This document shows, piece after piece, positions 18,467 to 27,707 of a stretch of 64,000 nt of DNA. The notes below the pieces were generated by a model that saw nothing but the letters and a program-made list of their open reading frames with translations, was not told where the DNA came from and did not search any database. The stretch lies in contig DS995276.1 of the NCBI GenBank assembly GCA_000156115.1, positions 3,876,620 through 3,940,619 on the forward strand, given 5' to 3'. Made by a program: the position numbers and the translations under genes. Source of the DNA: Rhodobacteraceae bacterium HTCC2083. Its GTDB lineage: Bacteria > Pseudomonadota > Alphaproteobacteria > Rhodobacterales > Rhodobacteraceae. Position 1 is the first letter of the stretch. Each line of letters starts with the position of its first letter.

Positions 18467-19080
18467 GTGAGTAGTCGCACACCATGTGGGGTATCGAATT
18501 CCGCAGAGAGACTGGATGCCTGTGCCGTTTCAAACCGCACAGATGCGCCTGCAATTACCCCTAATAAATCGGCAAGGTCGGTCGCTTCGGGGTGGTGTAT
18601 AGTCAATTGTTTCAAGGATGCACCAGAACTGCCCAGCATTTGCGCAGGGTGCAGCGTGCCCGACCATGAAATTAGTGGTGGAAACGTGCCATCAAACGGC
18701 AGCTTACCACTTTGGGGCACAGCCATTTGCCAACGTAAGTCACCACGTTCTAGCGAAATCGGATCGCCCGCATCGGGCCACTGCGAGAGCGCGTGCGTCA
18801 TATCGGGCACGGCGCAAATCCAATTGGTGAGGCGCGGTTTTCCTGAAAAATCATCCAAATCAAACCAACGTGGGCGATCTGGTTGAGGCGCGATTGGATC
18901 TATCGAAATGGCCTCGAGATATAGCCCGCCTTCAAGTCCCATGAGGTGATTATGCGTGCCAAAGCGCGCGTGCTCACCGCCGGTTTGCATCGGCAGGCCA
19001 AGCGCCTCTTCAATATGCGCGCGTGCAGTATCGCGGTCGGTTCCGCTAACTGCGAGGTGATCCAGAAGGAGAGTGTTCAT
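18463..19080 (-). CDS. Glyoxalase-like (VOC) domain protein
   Basis: 205 residues from the ATG at 19080, where the domain begins (LLLDHLAVSGTDRDTAR). The N-terminal half has the VOC beta-alpha-beta pattern with HLAV and a later Glu strand (GGLYLEAISIDP). The C-terminal half is a second, degenerate copy (LKQLTIHHPEATDLADLLG). This is the Glyoxalase-like 3 group. It does not resemble methylmalonyl-CoA epimerase, although scpA is next door. It is coupled to the GNAT gene. Confidence 0.75.
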   Translation of the reverse strand: MNTLLLDHLAVSGTDRDTARAHIEEALGLPMQTGGEHARFGTHNHLMGLEGGLYLEAISIDPIAPQPDRPRWFDLDDFSGKPRLTNWICAVPDMTHALSQWPDAGDPISLERGDLRWQMAVPQSGKLPFDGTFPPLISWSGTLHPAQMLGSSGASLKQLTIHHPEATDLADLLGVIAGASVRFETAQASSLSAEFDTPHGVRLLT

Positions 19081-19132
19081 AGCGTGAAAATTGCGCCAAA
19101 GCTTTGGGAGTTGCAAGTCGTTAGAAAAACTT

Positions 19133-19197
19133 GGGGCTTTACCCCCGCTCGATCAAAGATCGATCTCCCCCCAAGGTATTTAGAGACCAAAGAAGGG
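19133..19197 (-). repeat. Inverted copy of the dispersed intergenic element (R2)
   Basis: On the minus strand it reads CTTCTTTGGTCTCTAAATACC, TTGGGGGGAG, a CGATC-TTT-GATCG hairpin, then CCCC-type closure at GGGGCTTTACCCC. The same block order is seen at 10147 and 33319. It lies downstream of scpA and upstream of the VOC gene. An additional imperfect 16-bp stem (ACCAAGGAAGAGCGCA with TGCGCCCTTCTTTGGT) just upstream makes a plausible scpA terminator. Confidence 0.5.
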
Positions 19198-19235
19198 CGC
19201 AAATTTTGGGTGCGCTCTTCCTTGGTGTTTCGCTT

Positions 19236-21362
19236 CTATGCACGAGTTTCGCGGATGATTTGCAGGATGTCATCCGCAGCTTTAGGGATGTTGGTACCGG
19301 GGCCGAAAATTGCTTTGACGCCAGCTCCATAGAGGAAATCATAGTCTTGTTGCGGGATCACACCGCCGCAGATCACGATGATGTCTTCAGCGCCTTTTTC
19401 CTTGAGCGCCTCGACCAGTTTGGGGGCCAAGGTTTTGTGACCCGCCGCCTGACTGGAAATACCGATGACATGCACATCGTTGTCCACCGCATCTTGTGCG
19501 GCTTCCTCAGGGGTTTGGAACAGCGGGCCAACATCGACATCAAACCCGATGTCCGCAAAGGCGGTTGCTATGACTTTTGCACCGCGATCATGGCCATCCT
19601 GACCCATTTTCACCACCAACATGCGCGGACGGCGGCCCTCGTCCTCTGCAAAACTCTCGACAGATTTTTGGATCGCCGCAAAACCTTCGTCGCCCTCGTA
19701 AGCCGCGCCGTAAACGCCGGCCAAGGTCTTCACTTCAGCGCGGTGGCGCCCAAATACTTTTTCCATCGCCATGCTTATTTCTCCCACACTTGCGCGCGCA
19801 CGTGACGCTTCAACTGCGGCTTCCAAAAGGTTGCCATCCGCCTCGGCGCAGCGCGTCAGTTCTGCCAAAGCCGCCTCGCAAGCCGCCTCATCACGGCTAG
19901 AGCGAATGCTTTGCAAACGCGCAATTTGCGACGCGCGCACGGCGTCATTATCGATATCAAGGATATCAATCGGCTCCTCTTCATCGAGGCGATATTTGTT
20001 TACGCCCACAATGACTTCCTGACCGCGATCAATCATTGCCTGACGTTTGGCTGCAGCTTCTTCGATGCGCAATTTTGGCATACCAGAGGCGACCGCCTTG
20101 GTCATGCCGCCCATCTCTTCAACCTCTTCGATGAGCTTCCACGCCTCTGTCGCGAGTTGATCAGTTAAGCTTTCCACATAATAAGAGCCAGCGAGAGGAT
20201 CGACGACATTCGTAACACCCGTTTCTTCCTGCAAGATCAGCTGCGTATTGCGCGCGATGCGGGCGCTAAATTCAGTGGGTAGCGCAATGGCTTCATCCAG
20301 CGCGTTGGTGTGCAACGATTGCGTGCCGCCCAACGCCGCAGCCATCGCTTCATAGGCGGTGCGGATCACGTTGTTGTAGGGATCTTGCGCCTGCAAGCTT
20401 ACCCCAGAGGTTTGGCAATGGGTGCGTAGCATTTTAGACTTTTCCGTCTGCGCACCAAGATCTGTCATGATTTTGTGCCACAGCAAGCGCGCAGCGCGCA
20501 GTTTCGCGGCCTCCATGAAGAAATTCATGCCAATCGCGAAGAAGAACGACAGGCGCGGTGCGAACTTGTCCACATCCATGCCGCGCGCTATCGCCGTGCG
20601 CACATATTCGCGTCCATCTGCGAGCGTATAGGCAAGCTCTTGCACGAGGTTCGCGCCCGCTTCCTGCATGTGATAGCCGGAAATCGAAATGGAGTTGAAC
20701 TTTGGCATATTCGACGAGGTAAATTCGATAATATCCGCGATAATGCGCATCGAGGGTTCGGGCGGATACACATAGGTGTTGCGCACCATGAATTCCTTCA
20801 GAATGTCGTTCTGAATGGTGCCCGCAAGGACGGAGCGATCATGCCCTTGCTCTTCGCCAGCCACGATAAAGTTGGCCAGGATCGGGATCACAGCTCCATT
20901 CATCGTCATCGACACTGAGACTTTATCGAGCGGGATTTGATCAAAGAGGATTTTCATATCCTCAACGCTGTCAATCGCCACACCCGCTTTACCAACATCG
21001 CCCTCTACGCGCGGGTGATCGCTGTCATATCCACGGTGTGTCGCAAGATCGAAAGCAACAGAAACACCCTGCTGACCCGCTGCCAAAGCTTTGCGATAAA
21101 ACGCATTGCTTTCCTCGGCCGTAGAGAAACCTGCATATTGTCGGATGGTCCAAGGGCGCCCCGCATACATCGTTGCTTTGACCCCGCGCGTGAACGGGCC
21201 TTTGCCGGGAATGCCACCCATATGCGACAGATCGGCGGTATCAGAATCGGTATAAAGCGGTTTAACATCAATGCCTTCCAACGTGTTCCACGTCAAATCA
21301 TCCAGCGCGCGTCCACGCAGCTCTTTTTCAGCGAGGGCTCGCCAGTCGTTGTTTTGCGTCAT
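19236..21362 (-). CDS. scpA: Methylmalonyl-CoA mutase, B12-dependent
   Basis: 708 residues carrying both halves of the single-chain enzyme. The TIM-barrel substrate domain starts with the family's [17 protein letters not shown]. The B12 domain near residue 587 has the DxHxxG motif in GQDGHDRGA, whose His ligates cobalt. It converts (R)-methylmalonyl-CoA to succinyl-CoA, the last step of propionyl-CoA assimilation, for which pccA and pccB lie upstream in this window. An epimerase gene is not seen here. The start overlaps the preceding sulfotransferase-like gene by 35 bases, so expression is probably coupled. Confidence 0.96.
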   Translation of the reverse strand: MTQNNDWRALAEKELRGRALDDLTWNTLEGIDVKPLYTDSDTADLSHMGGIPGKGPFTRGVKATMYAGRPWTIRQYAGFSTAEESNAFYRKALAAGQQGVSVAFDLATHRGYDSDHPRVEGDVGKAGVAIDSVEDMKILFDQIPLDKVSVSMTMNGAVIPILANFIVAGEEQGHDRSVLAGTIQNDILKEFMVRNTYVYPPEPSMRIIADIIEFTSSNMPKFNSISISGYHMQEAGANLVQELAYTLADGREYVRTAIARGMDVDKFAPRLSFFFAIGMNFFMEAAKLRAARLLWHKIMTDLGAQTEKSKMLRTHCQTSGVSLQAQDPYNNVIRTAYEAMAAALGGTQSLHTNALDEAIALPTEFSARIARNTQLILQEETGVTNVVDPLAGSYYVESLTDQLATEAWKLIEEVEEMGGMTKAVASGMPKLRIEEAAAKRQAMIDRGQEVIVGVNKYRLDEEEPIDILDIDNDAVRASQIARLQSIRSSRDEAACEAALAELTRCAEADGNLLEAAVEASRARASVGEISMAMEKVFGRHRAEVKTLAGVYGAAYEGDEGFAAIQKSVESFAEDEGRRPRMLVVKMGQDGHDRGAKVIATAFADIGFDVDVGPLFQTPEEAAQDAVDNDVHVIGISSQAAGHKTLAPKLVEALKEKGAEDIIVICGGVIPQQDYDFLYGAGVKAIFGPGTNIPKAADDILQIIRETRA

Positions 21363-22305
21363 ATCTTTGTCCTTTGTTCACGAAATCCAGCTCTGCGGGA
21401 TATCCCGTCTTTTCGGGTTTCGGGTCTTCCAATAAATGTGCCAGTCCGTCCGCGCCCGCGCGCAGCCAGAACAGATCGTCTGCGTAACTCTCTTGAAACG
21501 CGGCGCGGTCGGCTTGCGAAAACGGTTCCCATCGCGTGCCGTGAACGTTTGCGCGCAGGCGTAGCAATTCTTCTGTGCCCAATGGCAAATTCAACAGCTG
21601 CGGCACCGTAGGTCGTTGATTGCGCCATATCAATGTCTTGCCGTGTGGAGCAGGAAACCCCAACAGATAAGATAACAAGCGATGCGGCGCAGACGCGTGT
21701 TGTTCGAATGTGCTGACGAAGATCGCCGTGTTGGGAGCAGCAGCGGCGATGTCTGTGATCACATCGCGCCAAGACCGCGTTGATGCGGCAATCGCGGATA
21801 TGCGAGCCTCGCGTGGCACCAAGACCCCGCGCGGGATGCAAAAGCTGAGCGCGGAAGTCCAATATGTGCTGGGGCAACGCAAGCTGAGATGTATCGCTTT
21901 GACCGATCCATCGAACGCGGCCACATAGCGTGCCAATCGTTCCCCCGCTGACGGGTAGAGCGATTGAGACGAGAAATTGTGGCGCATTTTTCCAAGAATG
22001 TTTTCTTCGGACACGATCAGGTAATCCAAACCCACTTGCGCAGATCGCTCCAGATGCAGTGCGATCTTGCCTTTGGCACGCGCGAAGTGTTGCGGACCGA
22101 CCCCCAAGGCCGGATTGGGGACGACTCCATAGCACATGCCTTTGCGCAACCGATACGGCCCCCATGAGCCAACGCTGATCTCCGCCAAGGCTGTCGCATT
22201 GTTGCGCAAATAGGTTTGAAAACTTGTACTTGCCGTGCGATGAGCACCGATTTGTAGAATAACGTCCAAACGTTCCGCCCTTTTTTGCCTCTGGATGCCA
22301 CGCAC
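21328..22305 (-). CDS. Sulfotransferase-like protein, unknown substrate
   Basis: 325 residues from a GTG at 22305; a TTG about 12 codons later with AGGGCGG before it is another possible start. The first strand and loop, [17 protein letters not shown], look like the PAPS-binding loop of sulfotransferases. [19 protein letters not shown] could be the second (3'-phosphate) strand. The rest is not recognisable. Genes of this type sit before scpA in related genomes, yet no role in propionate metabolism is known. Its end overlaps scpA by 35 bases. Confidence 0.6.
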   Translation of the reverse strand: MRGIQRQKRAERLDVILQIGAHRTASTSFQTYLRNNATALAEISVGSWGPYRLRKGMCYGVVPNPALGVGPQHFARAKGKIALHLERSAQVGLDYLIVSEENILGKMRHNFSSQSLYPSAGERLARYVAAFDGSVKAIHLSLRCPSTYWTSALSFCIPRGVLVPREARISAIAASTRSWRDVITDIAAAAPNTAIFVSTFEQHASAPHRLLSYLLGFPAPHGKTLIWRNQRPTVPQLLNLPLGTEELLRLRANVHGTRWEPFSQADRAAFQESYADDLFWLRAGADGLAHLLEDPKPEKTGYPAELDFVNKGQRYDAKQRLASPR

Positions 22306-22445
22306 TCAAGGGTCGCGCATCTAGAGACAGGTTATGGAGCAGAGGCATGTTTTTTCTGTTAAATTTTGAAAATTCCGGCATAGGCGCAATCTCAGCCATC
22401 GCAATACGCTGCACGCTGCCTATATTAAGGTTAACAGGAGACCCT

Positions 22446-22916
22446 ATGAAACAGCCCTTATTATTTGTTTTTGCATTGCTTTTCCTTGCCAGCCCAAGTG
22501 CAGCACAAGACACAACACCCTCCGAACCCAACACAGTGTGGGAGGCTATTTCCGTGGCAGATACTGACAATTTGAATGATTTCTTATGGCAATCCCGTCC
22601 AGTAGTGGTCTTTGCGGACAGTGAAAACGATCCACGGTTTGAGCAACAAATGGCTTTGCTCGAAGCCCAAGCCGACGCTTTGGCAGAGCGCGATATCGTT
22701 GTTTTGACAGATACGGATGCCTCGCTCAAAAGCCCGTTGCGCAACACGTTGCGCCCGCGCGGGTTTATGATCGCATTGATCGGCAAGGATGGTGGCGTGA
22801 AACTGCGCAAAGCCTCACCTTGGGACGTACGCGAACTGACCCGCGTTGTTGACAAAATGCCCATGCGCCAACGCGAAGTGCGCGATCGACGCGAAGTAGA
22901 TGCCGCACAGGAGTAG
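22446..22916 (+). CDS. DUF4174 family exported protein
   Basis: 156 residues from the ATG at 22446, which has AACAGGAG at good distance; upstream in-frame codons are not needed. A signal peptide (to about residue 20, SPSAAQ) is followed by the DUF4174 body: WQSRPVVVFADSENDPRFEQQ and RGFMIALIGKDGGVKLRK. This is a thioredoxin-like fold without the catalytic cysteines. The function is unknown and probably periplasmic. It diverges from the sulfotransferase-like gene. Confidence 0.78.
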   Translation: MKQPLLFVFALLFLASPSAAQDTTPSEPNTVWEAISVADTDNLNDFLWQSRPVVVFADSENDPRFEQQMALLEAQADALAERDIVVLTDTDASLKSPLRNTLRPRGFMIALIGKDGGVKLRKASPWDVRELTRVVDKMPMRQREVRDRREVDAAQE

Positions 22917-22919
22917 CTG

Positions 22920-23100
22920 CGCTGCGCCACATCAGCCTTGAAAATGGCGCACGCGCCGTTTATGTTAGGGGTATCAGAAAGTCTATGGAGCAAAGCTGTC
23001 CCACATGAATAGATTTGTCGTACATGCCCCGCGTGAACCTGTGGAGAACGAAGGTAACCCACTGGTATAACTTGGCAATTGTCGTTTGATGACGGGCTGC
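22920..23100. ncRNA. Candidate structured RNA in a 187-base gap (unassigned)
   Basis: No open frame fits the gap between DUF4174 and the convergent membrane-protein gene. GTTA-GGGG-TATCAG (22964-22977) pairs with CTGGTATAAC (23062-23071) as a ten-base-pair stem with a four-base GGGG bulge. Inside, AGC-AAA-GCT and CCACA...TGTGG can form further helices, giving a rod of about 110 bases. The length and rod shape recall 6S RNA, but I cannot place its conserved bases and the strand is not decided. Confidence 0.3.
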
Positions 23101-23103
23101 GGC

Positions 23104-23877
23104 TCATCTTAAACGCCTCAACAATCCCCAGAACGGCGCGTCTTTCAGCGCCGCTTCGGCCCTTTCTGCGGCGGTTGGGACCTTCTTTTGCAGCTCAATA
23201 TATCGCAATACGACCTTCTGGCGGCGCTGCCACGGCAAACTCTTGAACTGCTCCATGTCAAAGCGCTCTTCAATTTCTTCAATACGATCAAGAAGTTGAT
23301 AGAGTGCCATCACGCGTTCAATCTGATCTTTATGCAGGATCTCAACCTGTTCAATCAGCCGTTTCAGCACTGAAAATTGCGGCGCGTACATCACGAAAAT
23401 CACATAATCAGAGTCCTTCTCGAACTCCGCCTTTGTTTCTTTTGCGATGTCGTCCCAGCGCGTTGGCGCAGTCGCCGCTAGGATCTGTTGGATTTCAACT
23501 AAAGCCGCGCGGATCGTGTCTCGGCGGCGTTCCTGTTCAAGGTTGGTTTGGCGCATCTCACCTGTGACAAAGGCCACGATCCAGCCCGCAGCCACCACGA
23601 TCGCGGCAATCACTGCGCGCGTTTCCTCGGTTTCCAGAATATCTCGACTGATCACAAAGTAGATGATCGCCCCCGCCGCTGCACCAATCGGCAACATCGC
23701 CAGAATCGCGCGCAAAAAAATCGCAACAACGGCCATGCCCGCAAGCGCATAGTAAATGCAGGCCAATGCGAAGGCCCCGAAAAGCGACACCAACCAGATC
23801 GGCCATCCACCCGATAAGCCGACGTAGCCGAACACCAGTAGGCCAAGGGCAAAACTTATCGCAACTAGGCCCCGCAA
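23104..23877 (-). CDS. Membrane protein with cytoplasmic coiled-coil tail, unknown function
   Basis: 257 residues. Four hydrophobic segments lie in the first 110 residues (starting LVAISFALGLLVFGY; one is AAAGAIIYFVIS). A charged, mostly helical tail follows (RRRDTIRAALVEIQQIL to the end) with coiled-coil character around IERVMALYQLLDRIEEIEERF. No family is recognised. It starts four bases after the pccA stop and so is probably the last gene of the pcc transcript. Confidence 0.7.
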   Translation of the reverse strand: MRGLVAISFALGLLVFGYVGLSGGWPIWLVSLFGAFALACIYYALAGMAVVAIFLRAILAMLPIGAAAGAIIYFVISRDILETEETRAVIAAIVVAAGWIVAFVTGEMRQTNLEQERRRDTIRAALVEIQQILAATAPTRWDDIAKETKAEFEKDSDYVIFVMYAPQFSVLKRLIEQVEILHKDQIERVMALYQLLDRIEEIEERFDMEQFKSLPWQRRQKVVLRYIELQKKVPTAAERAEAALKDAPFWGLLRRLR

Positions 23878-23881
23878 GGCG

Positions 23882-25912
23882 TTATTCGAACTCCATAATC
23901 ACATCGTCGACAGCTAGGCTATCGCCAGCCACCGCGTTGATTTTACTGACCACACCTTTACGCTCTGCGCGCAGGATGTTTTCCATTTTCATCGCTTCCA
24001 CAGTGCACAGAGCTTGGCCTTCCTGCACCTCTTGGCCCTCTTCCACGTCAACCTTCACGATCAATCCGGGCATCGGGCACAGCAGCAGCTTCGACGTATC
24101 CGGCGCGACTTTTTCCGGCATCAGGCGGGCCAACTCGGCCTGCCGCGGCGTGCGCACGTGCACTTTCAAATCCGCCCCGCGTGAACGAATGCGGAAGCCA
24201 CCAGACACTTTGCCGACTTTCATCACCAGCGGCGTGTCATCGACCATCATATGCGCCAGCTGATCCCCCGGCGTCCAATCACCCTTGACGCGCAGTATGG
24301 TGCCATCCGCGAACGTCACGTTGGATCCATCCTTATCCGCTGCAATGCCCACGTCATAGCTTTTCCCTTGCACGGCCACATTCCACGCATCCCCGACGTG
24401 ACGTTCATGGTTGTCCAAACGACCAGACACACGCGCACGACGGATTTCCGCAACGCGGTTCATCGCAGCTGAGGCCGCCGCAATCCGGCGCAAATCACCC
24501 TCAGGCAATTCAACACCAACGAACCCTTCGGGATATTGCTCCTCAATAAAGGCCGTCGTCATGTCGCCTTTGATAAAGATCGGGTGATCCATCACAGCGC
24601 TGAGGAACGGTAGATTGTGACCAATGCCCTCCACCTCAAAGCTATCAAGCGCGACGCGCATCGCTTCAATCGCCGCTTCTCGTGTTGGGGCCCATGTGCA
24701 GAGTTTCGCGATCATCGGGTCATAATACATGGAGATTTCACCGCCCTCATAGACGCCCGTATCATTACGCACGACCACATCACCTGCACCACCAGCCGCA
24801 ACACCCGGCGTGTAGGCCGCCGTTTCCGCAGGCGGACGATAGCGCGTGAGGCGACCGATAGAAGGAAGGAAGCCGCGATAAGGATCTTCGGCGTAGAGAC
24901 GGTTCTCAATCGCCCAACCGGTCAGCGTGACATCGTCCTGTGTTATGCTGAGTTTCTCACCATTGGCCACACGGATCATCTGTTCGACAAGATCAACACC
25001 TGTGATCAGCTCCGTCACAGGGTGCTCCACTTGCAAGCGTGTGTTCATTTCTAGGAAGTAGAAATTCTTCGCACCATCAACGATGAATTCCACTGTACCA
25101 GCGGAGGCATACCCAACAGCTTGCGCTAAGGCCACCGCTTGCTCGCCCATGGCTTTGCGCGTGGCTTCATCCAAGAATGGGCTTGGCGCTTCTTCAACAA
25201 CCTTTTGCTGACGGCGCTGAATGGAACACTCGCGCTCGCCCAGATAAATGCCATTGCCATGGCTATCACAGAGCACCTGAATTTCGATGTGACGGGGCTG
25301 GGTGATAAATTTCTCAATGAAGATACGATCATCACCAAAGGAATTCGCGGCTTCGTTCTTGGAAGACTGAAAACCCTCGCGCGCCTCGTCATCATTCCAT
25401 GCGATGCGCATGCCTTTACCGCCGCCACCTGCGGAGGCTTTGATCATCACGGGATAACCAACTTCATTGGAAATCTTGACCGCCTCGTCCGCGTCCTCGA
25501 TCAGCCCCATGTAGCCCGGAACGGTTGACACATTGGCGTCCTGGGCAATCTTCTTGGAAGTGATCTTGTCGCCCATTTTCTCAATGGCGCCGACAGGCGG
25601 TCCGACGAAGGCGACGCCTTCAGCCGCCAATGCCTCGGCAAATTTGGAGTTTTCAGACAGGAAACCATAGCCCGGATGCACCGCCTGAGCGCCGCTTTCC
25701 TTGATCGCCGCCATGACCTTGTCGATCACGATGTAAGACTGGTTCGCGGGAGGCGGGCCGATGTGGATTGCTTCATCCGCCATCTCTACGTGCAGCGCGT
25801 TTTTGTCCGCGTCCGAATAGATGGCAACGGTGGTGATACCCATCTTCTTCGCCGTTTTGATCACGCGGCACGCAATCTCACCACGGTTGGCAATCAGGAG
25901 CTTTTTGAACAT
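23882..25912 (-). CDS. pccA: Propionyl-CoA carboxylase alpha subunit (biotin carboxylase/BCCP)
   Basis: 676 residues. Biotin carboxylase N domain starts FKKLLIANRGEIACRVI. The ATP-grasp glycine loop KASAGGGGKGMR is near residue 160, and VEHPVTE marks the carboxylase active site. The BT-type linker domain follows, then the biotinyl domain with EAMKMEN near residue 641 (the Lys is biotinylated). The size and BT domain fit propionyl-CoA rather than acetyl-CoA carboxylase. With PccB it makes methylmalonyl-CoA. The subunit genes are about 2.2 kb apart, separated by small genes. Confidence 0.95.
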   Translation of the reverse strand: MFKKLLIANRGEIACRVIKTAKKMGITTVAIYSDADKNALHVEMADEAIHIGPPPANQSYIVIDKVMAAIKESGAQAVHPGYGFLSENSKFAEALAAEGVAFVGPPVGAIEKMGDKITSKKIAQDANVSTVPGYMGLIEDADEAVKISNEVGYPVMIKASAGGGGKGMRIAWNDDEAREGFQSSKNEAANSFGDDRIFIEKFITQPRHIEIQVLCDSHGNGIYLGERECSIQRRQQKVVEEAPSPFLDEATRKAMGEQAVALAQAVGYASAGTVEFIVDGAKNFYFLEMNTRLQVEHPVTELITGVDLVEQMIRVANGEKLSITQDDVTLTGWAIENRLYAEDPYRGFLPSIGRLTRYRPPAETAAYTPGVAAGGAGDVVVRNDTGVYEGGEISMYYDPMIAKLCTWAPTREAAIEAMRVALDSFEVEGIGHNLPFLSAVMDHPIFIKGDMTTAFIEEQYPEGFVGVELPEGDLRRIAAASAAMNRVAEIRRARVSGRLDNHERHVGDAWNVAVQGKSYDVGIAADKDGSNVTFADGTILRVKGDWTPGDQLAHMMVDDTPLVMKVGKVSGGFRIRSRGADLKVHVRTPRQAELARLMPEKVAPDTSKLLLCPMPGLIVKVDVEEGQEVQEGQALCTVEAMKMENILRAERKGVVSKINAVAGDSLAVDDVIMEFE

Positions 25913-26034
25913 GTAGAGGTCCTTTTCGGGCTATCTAAAAACGCGAAAACGCCGCCCTGCCCGTTGGGGCAAAGCGACGTTCGCTGATGTGGAGCGCGTT
26001 GCCTGTGTCACCACAGAAAACGCCGGCATTTACA

Positions 26035-26241
26035 TTAGTTTGATGGGATAAGCGCGCCAGCTGTCGCGCCGATGATGCCACCTGCAATAACTTGGCTCGT
26101 GTTGCCACCAGCAATGGCTGCAGCGGATGCGCCAAGTGCTGCACCACCAGCGGTTTGCTGTGTTTGGCGATCAGGTGCAACGCACCCTGCAACGGATACG
26201 GATAAAATGAGGGCTGCGACGATTTTAATTGTTTTTGACAT
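26035..26241 (-). CDS. Small glycine-rich lipoprotein
   Basis: 68 residues: lipoprotein signal ending VAGC (Cys 20), then a polar stretch and a Gly/Ala-rich region (GGAALGASAAAIAGG, GGIIGATAGALIPSN). The tail has two repeats that resemble glycine-zipper segments, which in other proteins insert in or tile along membranes. The ribosome site is GAGAGA upstream of ATG. Its role is unknown. It lies just before pccA on the same strand. Confidence 0.7.
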   Translation of the reverse strand: MSKTIKIVAALILSVSVAGCVAPDRQTQQTAGGAALGASAAAIAGGNTSQVIAGGIIGATAGALIPSN

Positions 26242-26281
26242 AATTTATCTCTCTCGAAGTTAAAACGTGCCGATCCGCCAA

Positions 26282-26326
26282 AGAAAAAAGGCGGCTGCCT
26301 GTGCACGCTAGCACCAGACGGCCGCC
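26282..26326 (-). terminator. Rho-independent terminator
   Basis: On the minus strand GGCGGC-C-GTCTG pairs with CAGGC-A-GCCGCC around a 13-base loop, followed directly by TTTTTT. It should end the transcript that carries the small genes 27100-26489. The next lipoprotein gene begins only about 40 bases later, so that gene must have a promoter overlapping this hairpin or rely on read-through. Confidence 0.75.
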
Positions 26327-26328
26327 AA

Positions 26329-26492
26329 GGGGAAGGGTTACGGAAGGCTGCACCGTCAAACAGAACGAGGATCTGGCACGTCTTCAACGCGTACAGCTTT
26401 CGCACAGTTTGGCGTAGCGCAAAGGCCTTTGACGCAAGCTGAGCGAAACAGGCTTGAATATGCCGATATTTCAAAGCCTTCAGCAAAATCAT
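26329..26492 (-). other. Ambiguous stretch, possible coupled small reading frame
   Basis: An ATG at 26492 overlaps the stop of the preceding gene as ATGA, the signature of coupling, and opens a frame (MILLKALKYRHIQACF...) that runs through the terminator. A second frame in the same stretch ends at 26356 with CVKGLCATPNCAKAVRVEDV, which looks more protein-like but has no good start. Either a small gene was lost by a frameshift or neither frame is real. Confidence 0.25.
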
Positions 26493-26863
26493 GCCGACGC
26501 CTCCCAATCGGTGGCGTCAGGAAAGGCCATGGCTGCCGCGCGCGGATCAAGAATCAACATCGCCTCATAGTTGGTAGGGTCGAACGGATCGTCATAGGGC
26601 AGAACTTCGCGGCCAAACAGCCAGCTGAGCCGCCCCGCATCCAGATTGCCGCGCTCAAACGGTTGATCGCCGAAATTTTCCCACAAAGCAGCGACAAAGC
26701 CCGCATCCGCGCGACGATCCGAAGGCTTGCGGTCATTGCGACGTTCACGGCGCTCAATCGGCGTTGCCCCTTTTGGGTTGGCGCGGCGCAATGTGAATTG
26801 GAAATCTGTACCGGGAAGACGACCAGGAAAGCCGCGGTGCTTGAGCATATAGTCTAGTGCCAT
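26489..26863 (-). CDS. Conserved small Rhodobacteraceae protein, unknown function
   Basis: 124 residues, no signal peptide or membrane segment. The N-terminal half is basic (GRLPGTDFQFTLRRANPKGA, RRERRNDRKPSDRR) and the C-terminal half acidic (YDDPFDPTNYEAMLILDPRA). It is strongly proline- and arginine-rich, and I recognise no domain. It sits in the group of small genes between pccB and pccA on the same strand. Confidence 0.65.
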   Translation of the reverse strand: MALDYMLKHRGFPGRLPGTDFQFTLRRANPKGATPIERRERRNDRKPSDRRADAGFVAALWENFGDQPFERGNLDAGRLSWLFGREVLPYDDPFDPTNYEAMLILDPRAAAMAFPDATDWEASA

Positions 26864-26953
26864 GTCGCACCCCCGATGTGGTGCGTGATGCTGGCGTACT
26901 CAGCGAATAAGTTTAGGCTCGAGGCAGGCGCGAACGCCTGCCTCGCAGGCAAA

Positions 26954-27100
26954 TTACTTGTACTTGCCTGTGTATGATGGCTCGACAGAGATCGGTGCTG
27001 GGTCAACAACAACGAACTCTTCAATCGGTGCTTTACGTGCGCAAGCGGACGCTGCGAATGCAACACCGAGAACGGCAACCAATTTGATGCTCTTGGACAT
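26954..27100 (-). CDS. Very small lipoprotein (48 aa)
   Basis: This short frame is convincing: ATG with AGGAG at the right distance, a lipoprotein signal (KSIKLVAVLGVAFAASAC, Cys 20), then a 28-residue polar tail (APIEEFVVVDPAPISVEPSY) ending in GKYK. Its codon use is that of its neighbours. No function is known; it should be lipid-anchored. The signal is similar in pattern to the 68-residue lipoprotein nearby. Confidence 0.7.
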   Translation of the reverse strand: MSKSIKLVAVLGVAFAASACARKAPIEEFVVVDPAPISVEPSYTGKYK

Positions 27101-27314
27101 CTTAGTCTCCTGTCAAATTTACGGTTCAGACCAACGGGAATATCCCGTAATCCTGCCCCTCTTGAGGTATAGGCCACGTGGGTGAACCTGTTTCGGAATC
27201 TACGCCAGCGCGTCGCAAAAAGATATCCACAGGCAGCCTTAGCGACATGTTGTGTCACGAAAGCCTCAAAAGGGTCTTTAGATGAGCTTTGCCGCGCAAC
27301 ATATTGTGGTTTCA

Positions 27315-27707
27315 TCAAAACATCTCCAACATGCAGGTCTCATTTTGCGCGGTAAATGCTTCAAAAACCTGTTCAACTTCGGTGTTGGCAACACCAAATT
27401 CGACAGGTTCAGCCGACAAAGAAACAACGATCTGCTTTGGTAGATCGTCCGGATTGGCCGCTTTTTTCAGCCCAAACTCGACGCAAAGAACTTCCAGACC
27501 TAGGGTTAAATCCTCAAAAGACGGTCGCTTCAAAGGGCTCGCCAAATCGGGCGCAATAAAGCGCAAACGCAGTATGCCAACGTCCGCTTCTTCACGTTGC
27601 TCCAGGAATGTTACTGCCTGCCCTGATGGCAAAGTAATCGCTGGCTGTGCTGCGAGGCATTCCACCAAAAGGCCTGTCATCAGCGCGCTGAGCGCTAAAC
27701 GTCTCAT
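27315..27707 (-). CDS. DUF6497 family exported protein
   Basis: 130 residues from the ATG at 27707, which overlaps the stop of the upstream gene by four bases. The signal peptide MRRLALSALMTGLLVECLAAQ is followed by a body of alternating strands (ITLPSGQAVTFLEQREEADV, LRLRFIAPDL) and a Cys pair (LEVLCVEFG, ETCMLEMF) that could form a disulfide in the periplasm. It matches the Rhodobacteraceae family DUF6497, found next to pcc genes. Unknown function. Confidence 0.7.
   Translation of the reverse strand: MRRLALSALMTGLLVECLAAQPAITLPSGQAVTFLEQREEADVGILRLRFIAPDLASPLKRPSFEDLTLGLEVLCVEFGLKKAANPDDLPKQIVVSLSAEPVEFGVANTEVEQVFEAFTAQNETCMLEMF

Noticed and set aside
18463-19080. Methylmalonyl-CoA epimerase next to scpA
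   Set aside because: The VOC protein lacks the epimerase pattern and length and belongs to the Glyoxalase-like 3 type group; the linkage is coincidental.
21359-23107. Open frame of 582 codons on the minus strand
   Set aside because: It overlaps the sulfotransferase-like gene in another frame and the opposite-strand DUF4174 gene; composition is Ser/Arg-rich with no domain.
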